Shown here piece after piece: positions 19,977 through 28,016 of a stretch of 53,147 bases of DNA. Under the pieces are notes generated by a model that ran no database searches, was not told the DNA's origin, and saw nothing but the letters and a program-made list of their open reading frames with translations. The translations under genes and the position numbers were made by a program. Positions within the stretch are counted from its first letter, which is position 1, and the number at the start of each line of letters is the position of its first letter. Source of the stretch: an uncultured SAR86 cluster bacterium (GTDB lineage: Bacteria > Pseudomonadota > Gammaproteobacteria > Magnimaribacterales > D2472). The stretch lies in assembly GCA_902626385.1 (NCBI GenBank), contig CACOEZ010000003.1:1-53147 (forward strand). Reading direction: 5' to 3'.

Positions 19977-20441
19977 TTATTTATTCTTATTTTTAAGAAT
20001 TCTAGCTTGATCTCTCTGCCAATCTCTTTTTTTAATATCTTCTCTTTGGTCTCTTTGTTTCTTTCCTGTACCAAGTGCAATTTCACATTTAGCGTTATTA
20101 TTTTTCCAATATAGCTTGGTTAAAACACAAGTAAGCCCTTTTTCCCCTTTGAGCTTTTGAATTTTTAAAATTTCTTTTTTATGAAGCAAAAGTTTTCTAG
20201 ATCTAGTTATATCTATATCCTCACCAATTAATGAAGCAGGGCTATCTATTTTTACACCTATCAACCATGCTTCATTTTTTTTAATATTTACATAAGAATT
20301 CTTAACATCTACTTTATTTTGTCTTAGTGATTTAACTTCCCATCCTTCCAGAACAATGCCAGCCTCAAAAGATTCATTAAGCTTATAGTTTCTTGATGCA
20401 TTTTTATTTTTTACAATTAATGCAGGTTTTTCATTAGACAT
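19977..20441 (-). CDS. smpB: SsrA-binding protein SmpB
   Basis: SmpB (154 residues) binds the tRNA-like domain of tmRNA and places it in the stalled ribosome A site. Recognisable parts are KNASRNYKLNESFEAGIVLEGWEVKSLR at the N-terminus and CEIALGTGKKQRDQREDIKKRDWQRD near the C-terminus, the latter being the tail that enters the mRNA channel. It lies next to its RNA partner ssrA. In E. coli smpB is divergent from ratA; here two membrane-protein genes intervene. Confidence 0.96.
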   Translation of the reverse strand: MSNEKPALIVKNKNASRNYKLNESFEAGIVLEGWEVKSLRQNKVDVKNSYVNIKKNEAWLIGVKIDSPASLIGEDIDITRSRKLLLHKKEILKIQKLKGEKGLTCVLTKLYWKNNNAKCEIALGTGKKQRDQREDIKKRDWQRDQARILKNKNK

Positions 20442-20491
20442 ACTTTATTATGTATTGTGAAAAGTGATATGCAATAAATTTTAGACTTAAA

Positions 20492-20953
20492 TTGAACATT
20501 ACAAATATAAAATCAACATATGGATACATTGGATTTATTCCCTTTGCGATCTTTTCTCTTATACCCTGGATAATAGATGGCGATCTTGGCAAAACATCAA
20601 TTCAATTTCAGCTTGCATATGGATCGATAATAATTACATTTCTCGGTGGTTTTGCTTGGGGGTGGAGTGATGAAGAAAAAAATCAGCCTAGAAATCTCTC
20701 AATTGGAATTGGATTTAGCTTGTTAGGCTGCTTGATGCTTTTAATAACATATTTTGATTTTATTTTTACAGGATTAATTTTATCAATAATAAGTTTTTAT
20801 TTATTTTATGTTTTCGAAAGCTCAACAGAGATATTTCAAAATAAAGACGAAGATTATAAGAAATTTAGAAAAATACTCACTTTACTTGTTTGCATTAGTT
20901 TCCTAATATCTTCTGGATATTGGATAAATCCTTACAGTAGCCCATACTTATAA
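20492..20953 (+). CDS. DUF3429-like small membrane protein
   Basis: This hypothetical inner-membrane protein has 153 residues and about five hydrophobic segments (near residues 10-28, 41-58, 69-88, 89-106 and 128-146). The segment YGSIIITFLGGFAWGWS resembles the conserved motif of the DUF3429 family (small membrane proteins of unknown function), recalled from memory. The start is TTG at 20492, and no suitable ATG lies near the N-terminus. It is eight bases upstream of the sodium symporter gene, probably in the same transcript. No function can be assigned. Confidence 0.7.
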   Translation: MNITNIKSTYGYIGFIPFAIFSLIPWIIDGDLGKTSIQFQLAYGSIIITFLGGFAWGWSDEEKNQPRNLSIGIGFSLLGCLMLLITYFDFIFTGLILSIISFYLFYVFESSTEIFQNKDEDYKKFRKILTLLVCISFLISSGYWINPYSSPYL

Positions 20954-20960
20954 AATAATT

Positions 20961-22310
20961 ATGCAAAAAACATTAAAGTCACATGGAACTTGGATCGGAA
21001 AATGGACATTTGTACTTGCTGCAACTGGTTCAGCTGTCGGTTTAGGTAATATATGGGGCTTTCCATATAAGGCTGGTACAGAGGGTGGAGCCGCTTTTGT
21101 TCTTATTTATTTGCTTTGCATCGTTGTAATTGGAGTTCCGATTATGATTAGTGAAATTTTAATTGGACGTCGCTCAGGAAACAGTCCAATAAATGCGATG
21201 AAGAAATCTGCGGTTGATTCTGGTGCTTCATCTTGGTGGCAATTGGTTGGTTGGACTGGAATCATTGCTGGAGTTTTCATTTTATCTTTCTACAGCGTAA
21301 TAGCTGGCATTTGTCTAAATTACATTTTCATATCTGCGTCGCCAAATGAGCTTTTAAGCGCTTCTGAACAATTTGGTCAAGTTACTTCATCTCCTGAAAA
21401 TCTTATATTTTGGCACACAATATTTATGGTTCTTACTCTCTTAATTGTTTCGGCAGGCATTGAAGACGGTATTGGAAGGATGGTAAAAATCTTGATGCCT
21501 TTGTTAGGTTTTTTATTAATATTTATGGTCATTTATGGAATGATAAATGGTGCCTTTCTTAAAGCCCTTTCTTTTTTGTTCACACCTGATTTTAGCAATG
21601 TAGGTACCGATACTTTTTTATCTGCTATGGGCCAAGCTTTTTTTAGTATGAGTTTAGGAATGGGTTCAATAATGGCTTACGGAGCTTATATGCCAAAAGA
21701 ACAGGAAATTGTATCTACATCATTTAGTGTTGGTTCTCTAGATACTTTGGTCGCCATATTGGCGGGATTAGCAATTTTCCCAATTATTTTTGCATTTAAT
21801 CTTGAACCAGGAAGTGGCCCAGGCTTGGTATTTGTATCTCTTCTCTCAGCATTTAATCAAATGGAGTTTGGCCAATTAATCGGACCAATTTTCTTTATTC
21901 TCTTATCCATTGCAGCATTGAGTTCATCTATTTCTATTTTAGAGCCAGGTGTGGCCTATCTTGCAGAGGAGGGTTTTCTTTCAAGAAAGCAATCTGCAAT
22001 CACAATCTCAGCTTTATGTTGGGTAATTGGCATCGGAACAGCAACTGGCTTTAATATATTTTCAGCAGTAGATTCTTCCGGCGAAACTATTAATCCTTTT
22101 TTAAACTTAGTTGAAATGATCTCAGTTCAATATTTGCAACCATTCGGTGGCATGATGATTGCAATATTTGTTGGATGGTTTATGAGTGAGTCATTGATAA
22201 AGAATGAAATTAAAACGATTAATCCTCTGTTGTACAAACTTTGGAGATTTTTTATAAAATTCGTTGCGCCTTTAAGCGTTGTGTCTATTTTTATATCTCA
22301 ATTAACGTGA
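20961..22310 (+). CDS. Sodium-dependent transporter, neurotransmitter:sodium symporter (NSS/SNF) family
   Basis: This is a 449-residue polytopic transporter with the LeuT fold. The first helix carries the family signature WTFVLAATGSAVGLGNIWGFPY and GGAAFVLIYL, with the unwound glycine segment that binds substrate and sodium. A later helix has AFFSMSLGMGSIMAYGAYM, and AALSSSISILEPGVAYLAE corresponds to the helix 8 sodium site. The substrate is most likely an amino acid or similar zwitterion, but this cannot be specified. The stop overlaps the ratA start as GTGA. Confidence 0.92.
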   Translation: MQKTLKSHGTWIGKWTFVLAATGSAVGLGNIWGFPYKAGTEGGAAFVLIYLLCIVVIGVPIMISEILIGRRSGNSPINAMKKSAVDSGASSWWQLVGWTGIIAGVFILSFYSVIAGICLNYIFISASPNELLSASEQFGQVTSSPENLIFWHTIFMVLTLLIVSAGIEDGIGRMVKILMPLLGFLLIFMVIYGMINGAFLKALSFLFTPDFSNVGTDTFLSAMGQAFFSMSLGMGSIMAYGAYMPKEQEIVSTSFSVGSLDTLVAILAGLAIFPIIFAFNLEPGSGPGLVFVSLLSAFNQMEFGQLIGPIFFILLSIAALSSSISILEPGVAYLAEEGFLSRKQSAITISALCWVIGIGTATGFNIFSAVDSSGETINPFLNLVEMISVQYLQPFGGMMIAIFVGWFMSESLIKNEIKTINPLLYKLWRFFIKFVAPLSVVSIFISQLT

Positions 22311-22729
22311 TAAAAAATCTTGAGATTGCTAGAACAATACCAACAAATAGTGATAAAGCATTTAGAGTAATAGCTAATTTTGAGAACTACATGAACTTCA
22401 TTCCCGGCTGTTCAAATGCAAAACTTGTTGAAAAATTGGAAGATTATGAAATAGGTATTCTCGAGTTTGATTTTTTAACGAAGAAATATCAGATAAAATC
22501 TAAAAATACTCTTTCTAAAAATCACATCAAAATTGAACAAATCGAAGGTCCTTTTGAGATATTTGAGGGCCAATGGCATTTAAATCCTATAAGTGAAGAG
22601 TCGTGTGAAGCGAAACTAACCGCAAGATTTAAGTTACCATTTTTATTGGATAAACTTGTACCTGAAAATGTAATTAATTCTTTTTGTGAAGCCGCTTTAG
22701 ACGGCTTTTTAAAAAATATCGATAGTTAA
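22307..22729 (+). CDS. ratA: RatA-like START/coenzyme Q-binding domain protein
   Basis: This 140-residue single-domain protein belongs to the COQ10/RatA polyketide-cyclase-like family. It starts IKNLEIARTIPTNSDKAFRVIANFENYMNFIPGC, the typical helix-grip start, and the C-terminal helix contains INSFCEAALDGF. GTG 22307 overlaps the symporter stop; the longer in-frame extension back to 22241 lies inside the symporter and is not supported. In E. coli ratA sits between smpB and bamE, and the same neighbours flank it here. Both a quinone-chaperone and a ribosome-association role have been proposed for relatives. Confidence 0.85.
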   Translation: MIKNLEIARTIPTNSDKAFRVIANFENYMNFIPGCSNAKLVEKLEDYEIGILEFDFLTKKYQIKSKNTLSKNHIKIEQIEGPFEIFEGQWHLNPISEESCEAKLTARFKLPFLLDKLVPENVINSFCEAALDGFLKNIDS

Positions 22730-23076
22730 TTTGAGTCTTTTATTTCTTCAATTGTCCAACTGTCTACGAGACCCTGAGTGTTAAAAAAGATTGAAAGTTT
22801 ATTTTCATTTAGTTTTTTATCACCGACTTGAACGGAATAATAATAATCCCATCTATCAGAATGAAAGGGATCTTTTATAAGCGCAGTCCCAAATATAAAT
22901 TGAACCTGATCTCGCGTAAGGCCCTCTGATAACTTCTCAATGTCTTTCTCTTCAAAGATATTTCCTTGCAAGATTGGAACTTTGTAAGGGCTTAATGATG
23001 AGCATGAAACAATCATAGCCATTATTAAAAAAGAAAATAAAATTTGACGGAACATAATATGTTTAGGTTGTTTCAT
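22726..23076 (-). CDS. bamE: Outer membrane assembly lipoprotein BamE (SmpA/OmlA)
   Basis: BamE (116 residues from this ATG) is an accessory lipoprotein of the BAM complex. A lipoprotein signal ends at the lipobox IVSC, and the mature part has the helix LSEGLTRDQVQFIFGTALIKDPFHSDRWDYYYSV, the SmpA/OmlA signature. ATG 23055 (MFRQILF...) is an equally plausible start that gives a shorter signal peptide. It is divergent from fur, the arrangement known in Pseudomonas (omlA-fur). A TATAAT at 23088-23093 on this strand may be its -10. Confidence 0.9.
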   Translation of the reverse strand: MKQPKHIMFRQILFSFLIMAMIVSCSSLSPYKVPILQGNIFEEKDIEKLSEGLTRDQVQFIFGTALIKDPFHSDRWDYYYSVQVGDKKLNENKLSIFFNTQGLVDSWTIEEIKDSN

Positions 23077-23087
23077 GATTAAAATTA

Positions 23088-23093
23088 ATTATA
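23088..23093 (-). promoter_or_regulatory. bamE: Putative -10 element for bamE
   Basis: A TATAAT on the minus strand lies 11 bases upstream of the longer bamE start and 32 upstream of the ATG at 23055. The predicted start near 23081 would leave almost no leader for the longer start, which weakly favours ATG 23055. No clear -35 was found. Confidence 0.35.
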
Positions 23094-23124
23094 CTTTCTT
23101 ATAATTTCAATGTCCCTTTGTAAA

Positions 23125-23154
23125 TTAAAAAACATGCGAAGAGACTGTTATAAT
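23125..23154 (+). promoter_or_regulatory. fur: Putative fur promoter, possibly giving a leaderless mRNA
   Basis: TTAAAA (23125-23130) and TATAAT (23149-23154) are 18 bases apart. Initiation six to eight bases after the -10 would fall at 23161, the A of the fur ATG. No Shine-Dalgarno sequence precedes that ATG. Confidence 0.5.
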
Positions 23155-23160
23155 AAATAA

Positions 23161-23574
23161 ATGAATAACCAAAACAAAGAACTTAAAAAAGCAGGACTGA
23201 AGGCAACTTTGCCAAGAGTAAAAATTATGGAGGTTCTTGAATCCACTGTTATACAAGAAGAAGCTCATTTTAGCGCTGAAGATATATATAAAGAACTTAT
23301 AAAAAAGGGTGAGAATATTGGCTTAGCTTCTGTATATAGAGTATTAACTCAATTCGAAGCCGCTGGAATGGTTAAAAAACATCATTTCGAAGGAAGTACT
23401 GCTGTTTACGAGGTACTAGGCGATCATGAGCACATGGTAGACGTTGAAACTGGAAAGGTTTTGGAATTTCAAGACAATGATTTAATAAATAGATTGAATA
23501 AAATTGCTAATGATGCAGGATACCAATTAGTTGATCATAATCTCGTTCTTCACGTCAAAAAACAAGAATCATAA
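23161..23574 (+). CDS. fur: Ferric uptake regulator Fur
   Basis: Fur (137 residues) is the iron-responsive repressor. The N-terminal winged-helix domain (ELKKAGLKATLPRVKIMEVLE and IGLASVYRVLTQFEAAGMV) is almost as in E. coli and Pseudomonas. The dimer domain contains GDHEHMVDVETGKVLEF and ends LVDHNLVLHVKK, close to Pseudomonas Fur. The CxxC structural zinc cysteines of E. coli Fur are absent, as is usual in the Pseudomonas branch. It is divergent from bamE. The recN gene that often lies nearby in gammaproteobacteria is missing. Confidence 0.95.
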   Translation: MNNQNKELKKAGLKATLPRVKIMEVLESTVIQEEAHFSAEDIYKELIKKGENIGLASVYRVLTQFEAAGMVKKHHFEGSTAVYEVLGDHEHMVDVETGKVLEFQDNDLINRLNKIANDAGYQLVDHNLVLHVKKQES

Positions 23575-23589
23575 ATAAATCCTAGTGCT

Positions 23590-23617
23590 CTTGAACTGAG
23601 CTTTTAAATCCCAATAT
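23590..23617 (+). promoter_or_regulatory. grpE: Sigma32-type heat-shock promoter for grpE-dnaK-dnaJ
   Basis: CTTGAA at 23590-23595 and CCCAATAT at 23610-23617 are separated by 14 bases. The -10 matches the heat-shock consensus CCCCATNT at every defined position but one, and the -35 matches CTTGAA. It lies between fur and grpE with a predicted leader of about 16 bases, exactly where a heat-shock promoter is expected. Confidence 0.75.
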
Positions 23618-23639
23618 ATTTGATGAGTGGGTTTTAAAA

Positions 23640-24194
23640 ATGACAAAAAAAGAAAAGAAAAATATTCAAAACGGGGCTGATGTTGAATCTCCTGCAAATG
23701 AAGATTCTTTGGATACCGAAGTTGATAACAATGAGAATCTAGCTACACCGAGTTACGAAGAATTATTTGATAAAAATGAAGATCTTGAAAAAGCCTTGCT
23801 TAGAGCAAATGCTGACCTTGATAATGCCTTAAAGAGAACGCTTTCTGAAGTAGAAAAAGCTCATAAATATGGTGTAGAGAAGCTCATACAAGAGCTTTTA
23901 CCAGTTATAGACAATCTTGAACATGCGCTATCAAATCTTTCTAAAGATGCAACAAATGAAGATAAAGAGGGCATCGAATTAACATTAAAATCTTTTGAAT
24001 CTACCCTTGATAAATTTGGATTGATACCCATTTATCCTGTTAATGAGGAATTTAATCCTGAGAAGCATGAAGCTGTTTCAATGGAGAAAGATGATAAGAA
24101 AAAAGATGGAGATATTGGGAGTATCTTCCAAAGAGGTTGGGAACTTCACTCTAGAGTCTTAAGACCAGCTAGAGTTACTGTCATCAAAAATTAG
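23640..24194 (+). CDS. grpE: Nucleotide exchange factor GrpE
   Basis: GrpE (184 residues) releases ADP from DnaK. An acidic disordered N-terminus (about residues 1-40) leads into a long coiled coil (YEELFDKNEDLEKALLRANADLDNALKR), then the four-helix and beta-wing region with FNPEKHEAVSMEK and VLRPARVTVIKN at the end. It is the first gene behind the sigma32-like promoter and is followed nine bases later by dnaK. Confidence 0.95.
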   Translation: MTKKEKKNIQNGADVESPANEDSLDTEVDNNENLATPSYEELFDKNEDLEKALLRANADLDNALKRTLSEVEKAHKYGVEKLIQELLPVIDNLEHALSNLSKDATNEDKEGIELTLKSFESTLDKFGLIPIYPVNEEFNPEKHEAVSMEKDDKKKDGDIGSIFQRGWELHSRVLRPARVTVIKN

Positions 24195-24203
24195 AGGAAT
24201 AAT

Positions 24204-26120
24204 ATGTCAAAAATAATAGGTATTGATTTAGGAACAACTAACAGTTGTGTTGCTGTGGTTGAAGGGCAACAGCATAAGGTAATTGAGAATGCTGAAGGTG
24301 GAAGAACCACGCCTTCCGTTATTGCCTACACCGAAAACGATGAAGTTCTTGTTGGTCTTCCAGCAAAGAGACAAGCTGTTACCAATCCAGAAAATACGCT
24401 GTATGCCATTAAGAGACTAATTGGTAGAACCTTCGATGATGAAGTTGTTAGCAAGGATGCAGATATGGTTCCATACAAAATTATAAAAGCTGATAACGGA
24501 GATGCTTGGGTTGAAGCATCTAATAAAAAATTAGCACCACCACAAGTTGCCGCTGAAGTTTTAAAGAAAATGAAAAAGACTGCTGAGGACTATCTTGGTC
24601 ATGAAGTCAAAGAAGCAGTTATTACTGTTCCAGCATATTTTAATGATTCCCAAAGACAGGCAACTAAAGATGCTGGAAAAATTGCTGGCCTAGATGTAAA
24701 AAGAATAATTAATGAGCCAACTGCAGCAGCTCTGGCATATGGTCTAGATAAAAATAAAGGAGATGCAACTGTTGCTGTATATGATCTCGGTGGGGGTACC
24801 TTTGATATTTCAATAATAGAGATTTCTGACGTTGATGGCGAACATCAATTTGAAGTTTTATCTACTAATGGAGATACATTTTTAGGCGGTGAAGATTTCG
24901 ATCTTAGACTAATTGATTATTTTGTAGATAAATTTAAGGAAGAATCTGGGTTTGATCTTAAAAGTGATCCTCTTGCTTTACAAAGGCTAAAAGAAGCTGC
25001 AGAAAAAGCAAAAATTGAACTATCTTCTTCAGAACAGACAGAAGTTAATCTGCCATACATAACTGCTGACAGTTCTGGACCAAAGCATTTTGTTCATAAA
25101 ATTACTAGAGCAAAACTTGAATCGCTTGTAGAGGATCTCGTCGATAAAAGCTTAGAACCCTTAAAACTAGCATTAAAAGATGCAAAAATTTCAAAGGGCG
25201 ATATAAATGAAATATTGCTTGTAGGCGGACAGACCAGAATGCCTTTAGTACAAAAAAAGGTCTCAGAATTTTTTGGAAAAGAGCCCAGAAAAGACTTGAA
25301 CCCTGACGAGGCAGTTGCTGTTGGTGCTGCAATACAAGGTTCCGTTTTATCTGGAGATACAACTGATGTTTTATTACTTGATGTTACGCCTCTTACTCTT
25401 GGTATAGAAACACTCGGAGGAGTAGCAACACCTTTAATAGAAAAAAATACAACTATACCTACGCAAAAATCTCAGGTATTTTCAACTGCTGAGGATAATC
25501 AGACCGCTGTGACAGTTCACGTATTGCAGGGAGAAAGAACTCAGGCCACTCAGAACAAATCTTTGGGACAGTTTAATTTAACAGATATACCTCCAGCTAG
25601 TAGAGGTGTGCCTCAAATAGAAGTTTCATTTGACTTGGATGCTAATGGTATTTTGAACGTATCTGCTAAAGATAAAAATACAGGAAAAGAACAATCTATT
25701 GTTATTAAGGCATCTAGTGGTCTCTCAGACGAAGATATTGAGAAAATGGTAAAAGATGCTGAAGCTAATGCAGAGGATGATAAGAAGTTTGAAGAATTAG
25801 TTAAAACTAAAAATAATGCAGATATGCTTGTTCATGCAACTCGAAAAACTATTGATGAATCTGGAGACGCCTTAAGTGAGGAAGAAAAAAATCAGGTAGA
25901 AGATGCAATTAAATCACTTGAGGATTCAATATCTTCTGAAGATACTTCATCTATTGAGTCTGCTACAAAGAACCTAAACGATGTTTTAACTCCTTTAACA
26001 CAAAAACTATACAAGCAGGAAAATGCTGAGAGTCAACAAGAAGCTCAAGCTGACGAAGATAGTAATTCAGAAAATACTGTCGATGCTGAATTTGAAGAAG
26101 TAAAAGAAGACGAAAAGTAA
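24204..26120 (+). CDS. dnaK: Chaperone DnaK (Hsp70)
   Basis: DnaK (638 residues, the same as E. coli) starts [21 protein letters not shown], with the ATPase-domain signatures [13 protein letters not shown] near residue 193 and [11 protein letters not shown] near 340. The linker and substrate-binding domain follow ([18 protein letters not shown]), and the protein ends [12 protein letters not shown], the conserved EEVK-like tail. It lies in heat-shock operon order with GrpE and DnaJ. Confidence 0.98.
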   Translation: MSKIIGIDLGTTNSCVAVVEGQQHKVIENAEGGRTTPSVIAYTENDEVLVGLPAKRQAVTNPENTLYAIKRLIGRTFDDEVVSKDADMVPYKIIKADNGDAWVEASNKKLAPPQVAAEVLKKMKKTAEDYLGHEVKEAVITVPAYFNDSQRQATKDAGKIAGLDVKRIINEPTAAALAYGLDKNKGDATVAVYDLGGGTFDISIIEISDVDGEHQFEVLSTNGDTFLGGEDFDLRLIDYFVDKFKEESGFDLKSDPLALQRLKEAAEKAKIELSSSEQTEVNLPYITADSSGPKHFVHKITRAKLESLVEDLVDKSLEPLKLALKDAKISKGDINEILLVGGQTRMPLVQKKVSEFFGKEPRKDLNPDEAVAVGAAIQGSVLSGDTTDVLLLDVTPLTLGIETLGGVATPLIEKNTTIPTQKSQVFSTAEDNQTAVTVHVLQGERTQATQNKSLGQFNLTDIPPASRGVPQIEVSFDLDANGILNVSAKDKNTGKEQSIVIKASSGLSDEDIEKMVKDAEANAEDDKKFEELVKTKNNADMLVHATRKTIDESGDALSEEEKNQVEDAIKSLEDSISSEDTSSIESATKNLNDVLTPLTQKLYKQENAESQQEAQADEDSNSENTVDAEFEEVKEDEK

Positions 26121-26129
26121 TAATCAATT

Positions 26130-27230
26130 ATGTCAAAGAGAGACTACTATGAAACTCTGGGAGTCTCTCGCGATTCATCACCAAGTGAGTTAAAAAAAGC
26201 CTTCAAAAAGAAGGCTATGAAATATCATCCTGACAGAAATCCAGATAATCCCGAGGCTGCAGAAAAGTTTAAAGAAGCAGCCGAAGCTTATGATGTATTG
26301 TCTGACTCACAAAAAAAATCTGCATATGATCAGTTTGGACACTCTGGTGTAGAAGGCATGGGCGGAGGGCCAAATTTTAATGACATAAACATAAATGATA
26401 TTTTTGGAGATATTTTTGGTGATGTTTTTGGAACTAGGTCTCAGTCAAGAAGACAAAGAAGAGGTTCCGATCTTCAATATAATCTTGAGTTAGATTTAAA
26501 AGAGGCTGTTCTTGGAGTTCAGAAAAAAATAAAAATACCTACTCATGTTGAATGTATTGATTGTAAAGGTTCTGGTGCTGAAAAAGGCTCTAGTCCATCT
26601 GTGTGTCCAAATTGTAATGGCGCAGGTCAAGTTAGAATGCAACAAGGCTTCTTTTCTGTGCAACAAACTTGTGGCACATGTTCAGGAAGCGGCCAGATAA
26701 TAAAAAACTTATGTAGACCTTGTAGAGGAAATGGAGCTATAAAAGATAACAAAACCCTTTCAGTTAATATACCAGCTGGAGTTGATAATGGTGATAAGGT
26801 TAGACTTTCTGGAGAGGGTGAATGGATGAAAGGCGGACAAAGAGGCGACCTTTACGTTGCAATAAGAGTGGTTGAAAGTCCAATTTTTGAGAGAGACGGA
26901 AGACATCTATACATAGAAGCTCCAATACCTTTTGATATTTCAGTCACGGGTGGATCAATAAAAATCCCAACATTAGAGAACAATATTTCATTAAAAATTC
27001 CTGCAAACACTCAAACTGGAAAGATTTTTAGAGTAAAAGGGAAAGGTGCATCAATTGTTAGGGATAGACGAAGAGGGGATATACTATGCAGAGTAATTGT
27101 CGAAACACCTTCAAATTTAACAAAAAAACAACTAGAAACACTCAACAATTTTAAAGACTCTCTAGATAAAGAAAAAAATTATCCCGGTAGCAATACATTC
27201 TCTAAAGCTATTTCAAAATTGAATAAATAA
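26130..27230 (+). CDS. dnaJ: Co-chaperone DnaJ (Hsp40)
   Basis: DnaJ (366 residues) stimulates DnaK ATPase and delivers clients. The J domain (1-70) has the HPD motif in MKYHPDRNP, followed by a short Gly/Phe region. Four CxxCxGxG zinc repeats follow: [24 protein letters not shown] and CRPCRGNG. The C-terminal domains are standard. It is one base from dapB. Confidence 0.98.
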   Translation: MSKRDYYETLGVSRDSSPSELKKAFKKKAMKYHPDRNPDNPEAAEKFKEAAEAYDVLSDSQKKSAYDQFGHSGVEGMGGGPNFNDININDIFGDIFGDVFGTRSQSRRQRRGSDLQYNLELDLKEAVLGVQKKIKIPTHVECIDCKGSGAEKGSSPSVCPNCNGAGQVRMQQGFFSVQQTCGTCSGSGQIIKNLCRPCRGNGAIKDNKTLSVNIPAGVDNGDKVRLSGEGEWMKGGQRGDLYVAIRVVESPIFERDGRHLYIEAPIPFDISVTGGSIKIPTLENNISLKIPANTQTGKIFRVKGKGASIVRDRRRGDILCRVIVETPSNLTKKQLETLNNFKDSLDKEKNYPGSNTFSKAISKLNK

Positions 27231-27231
27231 T

Positions 27232-27873
27232 ATGCAAAAAGTCTATTTAAATGGTCGATCGGGCAAGATGGGCCAGGTAATAGTTAGTCGTGCAAAAATT
27301 TTAAATTTACATATTGTTGATAATATTCAAGATAGCGATGTCGTTATAGATTTTTCACATCCAAGCTCGATATCTGATCTTCTTGATCAATGTATATTTC
27401 ATCAAAAACCTTTGATATCAGGAACAACAGGGTTTTGCGAAACAGAATTATTCAAGCTAAAACTTGCCTCAAAAAAAATAGCAATTTTGCATGCATCAAA
27501 CTTTTCAAGCGGTATTTCTTCTTTAAAAAACTCAATTTTAAAATTTTTAGACTCCAGTAGTGAAAAATTTCATTGCGAGATTGAAGAAGTGCACCATAGA
27601 GAAAAAGTTGATTTTCCATCTGGAACCGCTTTGCAACTAAAAGATTTTATTGAATCCATAGACAAGGAAAAAAAAATAAAATCTTTAAAAATAATATCTA
27701 GGCGAGTAAAAAATATTTTTGGTGCACACAAAGTAATTTTTAAAAATTCAAAAAATTATAGTGAATTTATTCATGAGGCTTTGTCTAGAGATGTTTTCGC
27801 AGACGGAGCATTAATAAACATAAAAAAAATTCTTAATTTAAAGCCAGATTTATATGAATTATCAGATTTTTAA
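27232..27873 (+). CDS. dapB: 4-Hydroxy-tetrahydrodipicolinate reductase (compact form)
   Basis: DapB makes tetrahydrodipicolinate for lysine and peptidoglycan. Diagnostic motifs are present: GRSGKMGQ at the nucleotide-binding start, VVIDFSHPSS, LISGTTGF, and EVHHREKVDFPSGTA with the catalytic histidines and lysine. The protein is only 213 residues against about 270 in E. coli. About 35 residues are missing between the first helix and VVIDFS, and the segment around the E. coli GERVPGTIGF region is also cut. The frame is open throughout, so this is compaction and not decay. In Pseudomonas dapB also follows dnaJ. Cofactor preference cannot be read. Confidence 0.9.
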   Translation: MQKVYLNGRSGKMGQVIVSRAKILNLHIVDNIQDSDVVIDFSHPSSISDLLDQCIFHQKPLISGTTGFCETELFKLKLASKKIAILHASNFSSGISSLKNSILKFLDSSSEKFHCEIEEVHHREKVDFPSGTALQLKDFIESIDKEKKIKSLKIISRRVKNIFGAHKVIFKNSKNYSEFIHEALSRDVFADGALINIKKILNLKPDLYELSDF

Positions 27874-27908
27874 AATTATTAAAATTTCTTTAATAATTTA
27901 CTTTTTTT
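27873..27908 (+). terminator. AT-only intrinsic terminator after dapB
   Basis: A perfect 11-base inverted repeat, AAATTATTAAA (27873-27883) and TTTAATAATTT (27889-27899), has a five-base loop and is followed by ACTTTTTTT. The stem contains no GC pair, so it is weaker than usual, but the T tract is strong. It begins on the last base of the dapB stop and separates the heat-shock operon from rpsB. Confidence 0.6.
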
Positions 27909-27951
27909 CTATAGAATACAGACACTTTTAACACGAAGATTCTATATAGAT

Positions 27952-28009
27952 AAGGTTGGGGTGCTTTTTAAGTCAACCTTATTATGAATTGGAGAATAAC
28001 CCCAAGGAG
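27952..28009 (+). promoter_or_regulatory. rpsB: rpsB leader: hairpin/pseudoknot over the Shine-Dalgarno sequence (putative S2 autoregulatory element)
   Basis: A seven-base stem AAGGTTG (27952-27958) and CAACCTT (27974-27980) encloses a GGGTGCTTTTTAAGT loop. TTGGGGT (27956-27962) is also perfectly complementary to ACCCCAA (27999-28005), which overlaps the AAGGAG Shine-Dalgarno (28004-28009). Stem plus loop pairing would form a pseudoknot that hides the ribosome site. Autoregulation of rpsB-tsf by S2 through a conserved leader is known in gammaproteobacteria. The assignment here is from structure and position. Confidence 0.7.
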
Positions 28010-28016
28010 AAAAAAA

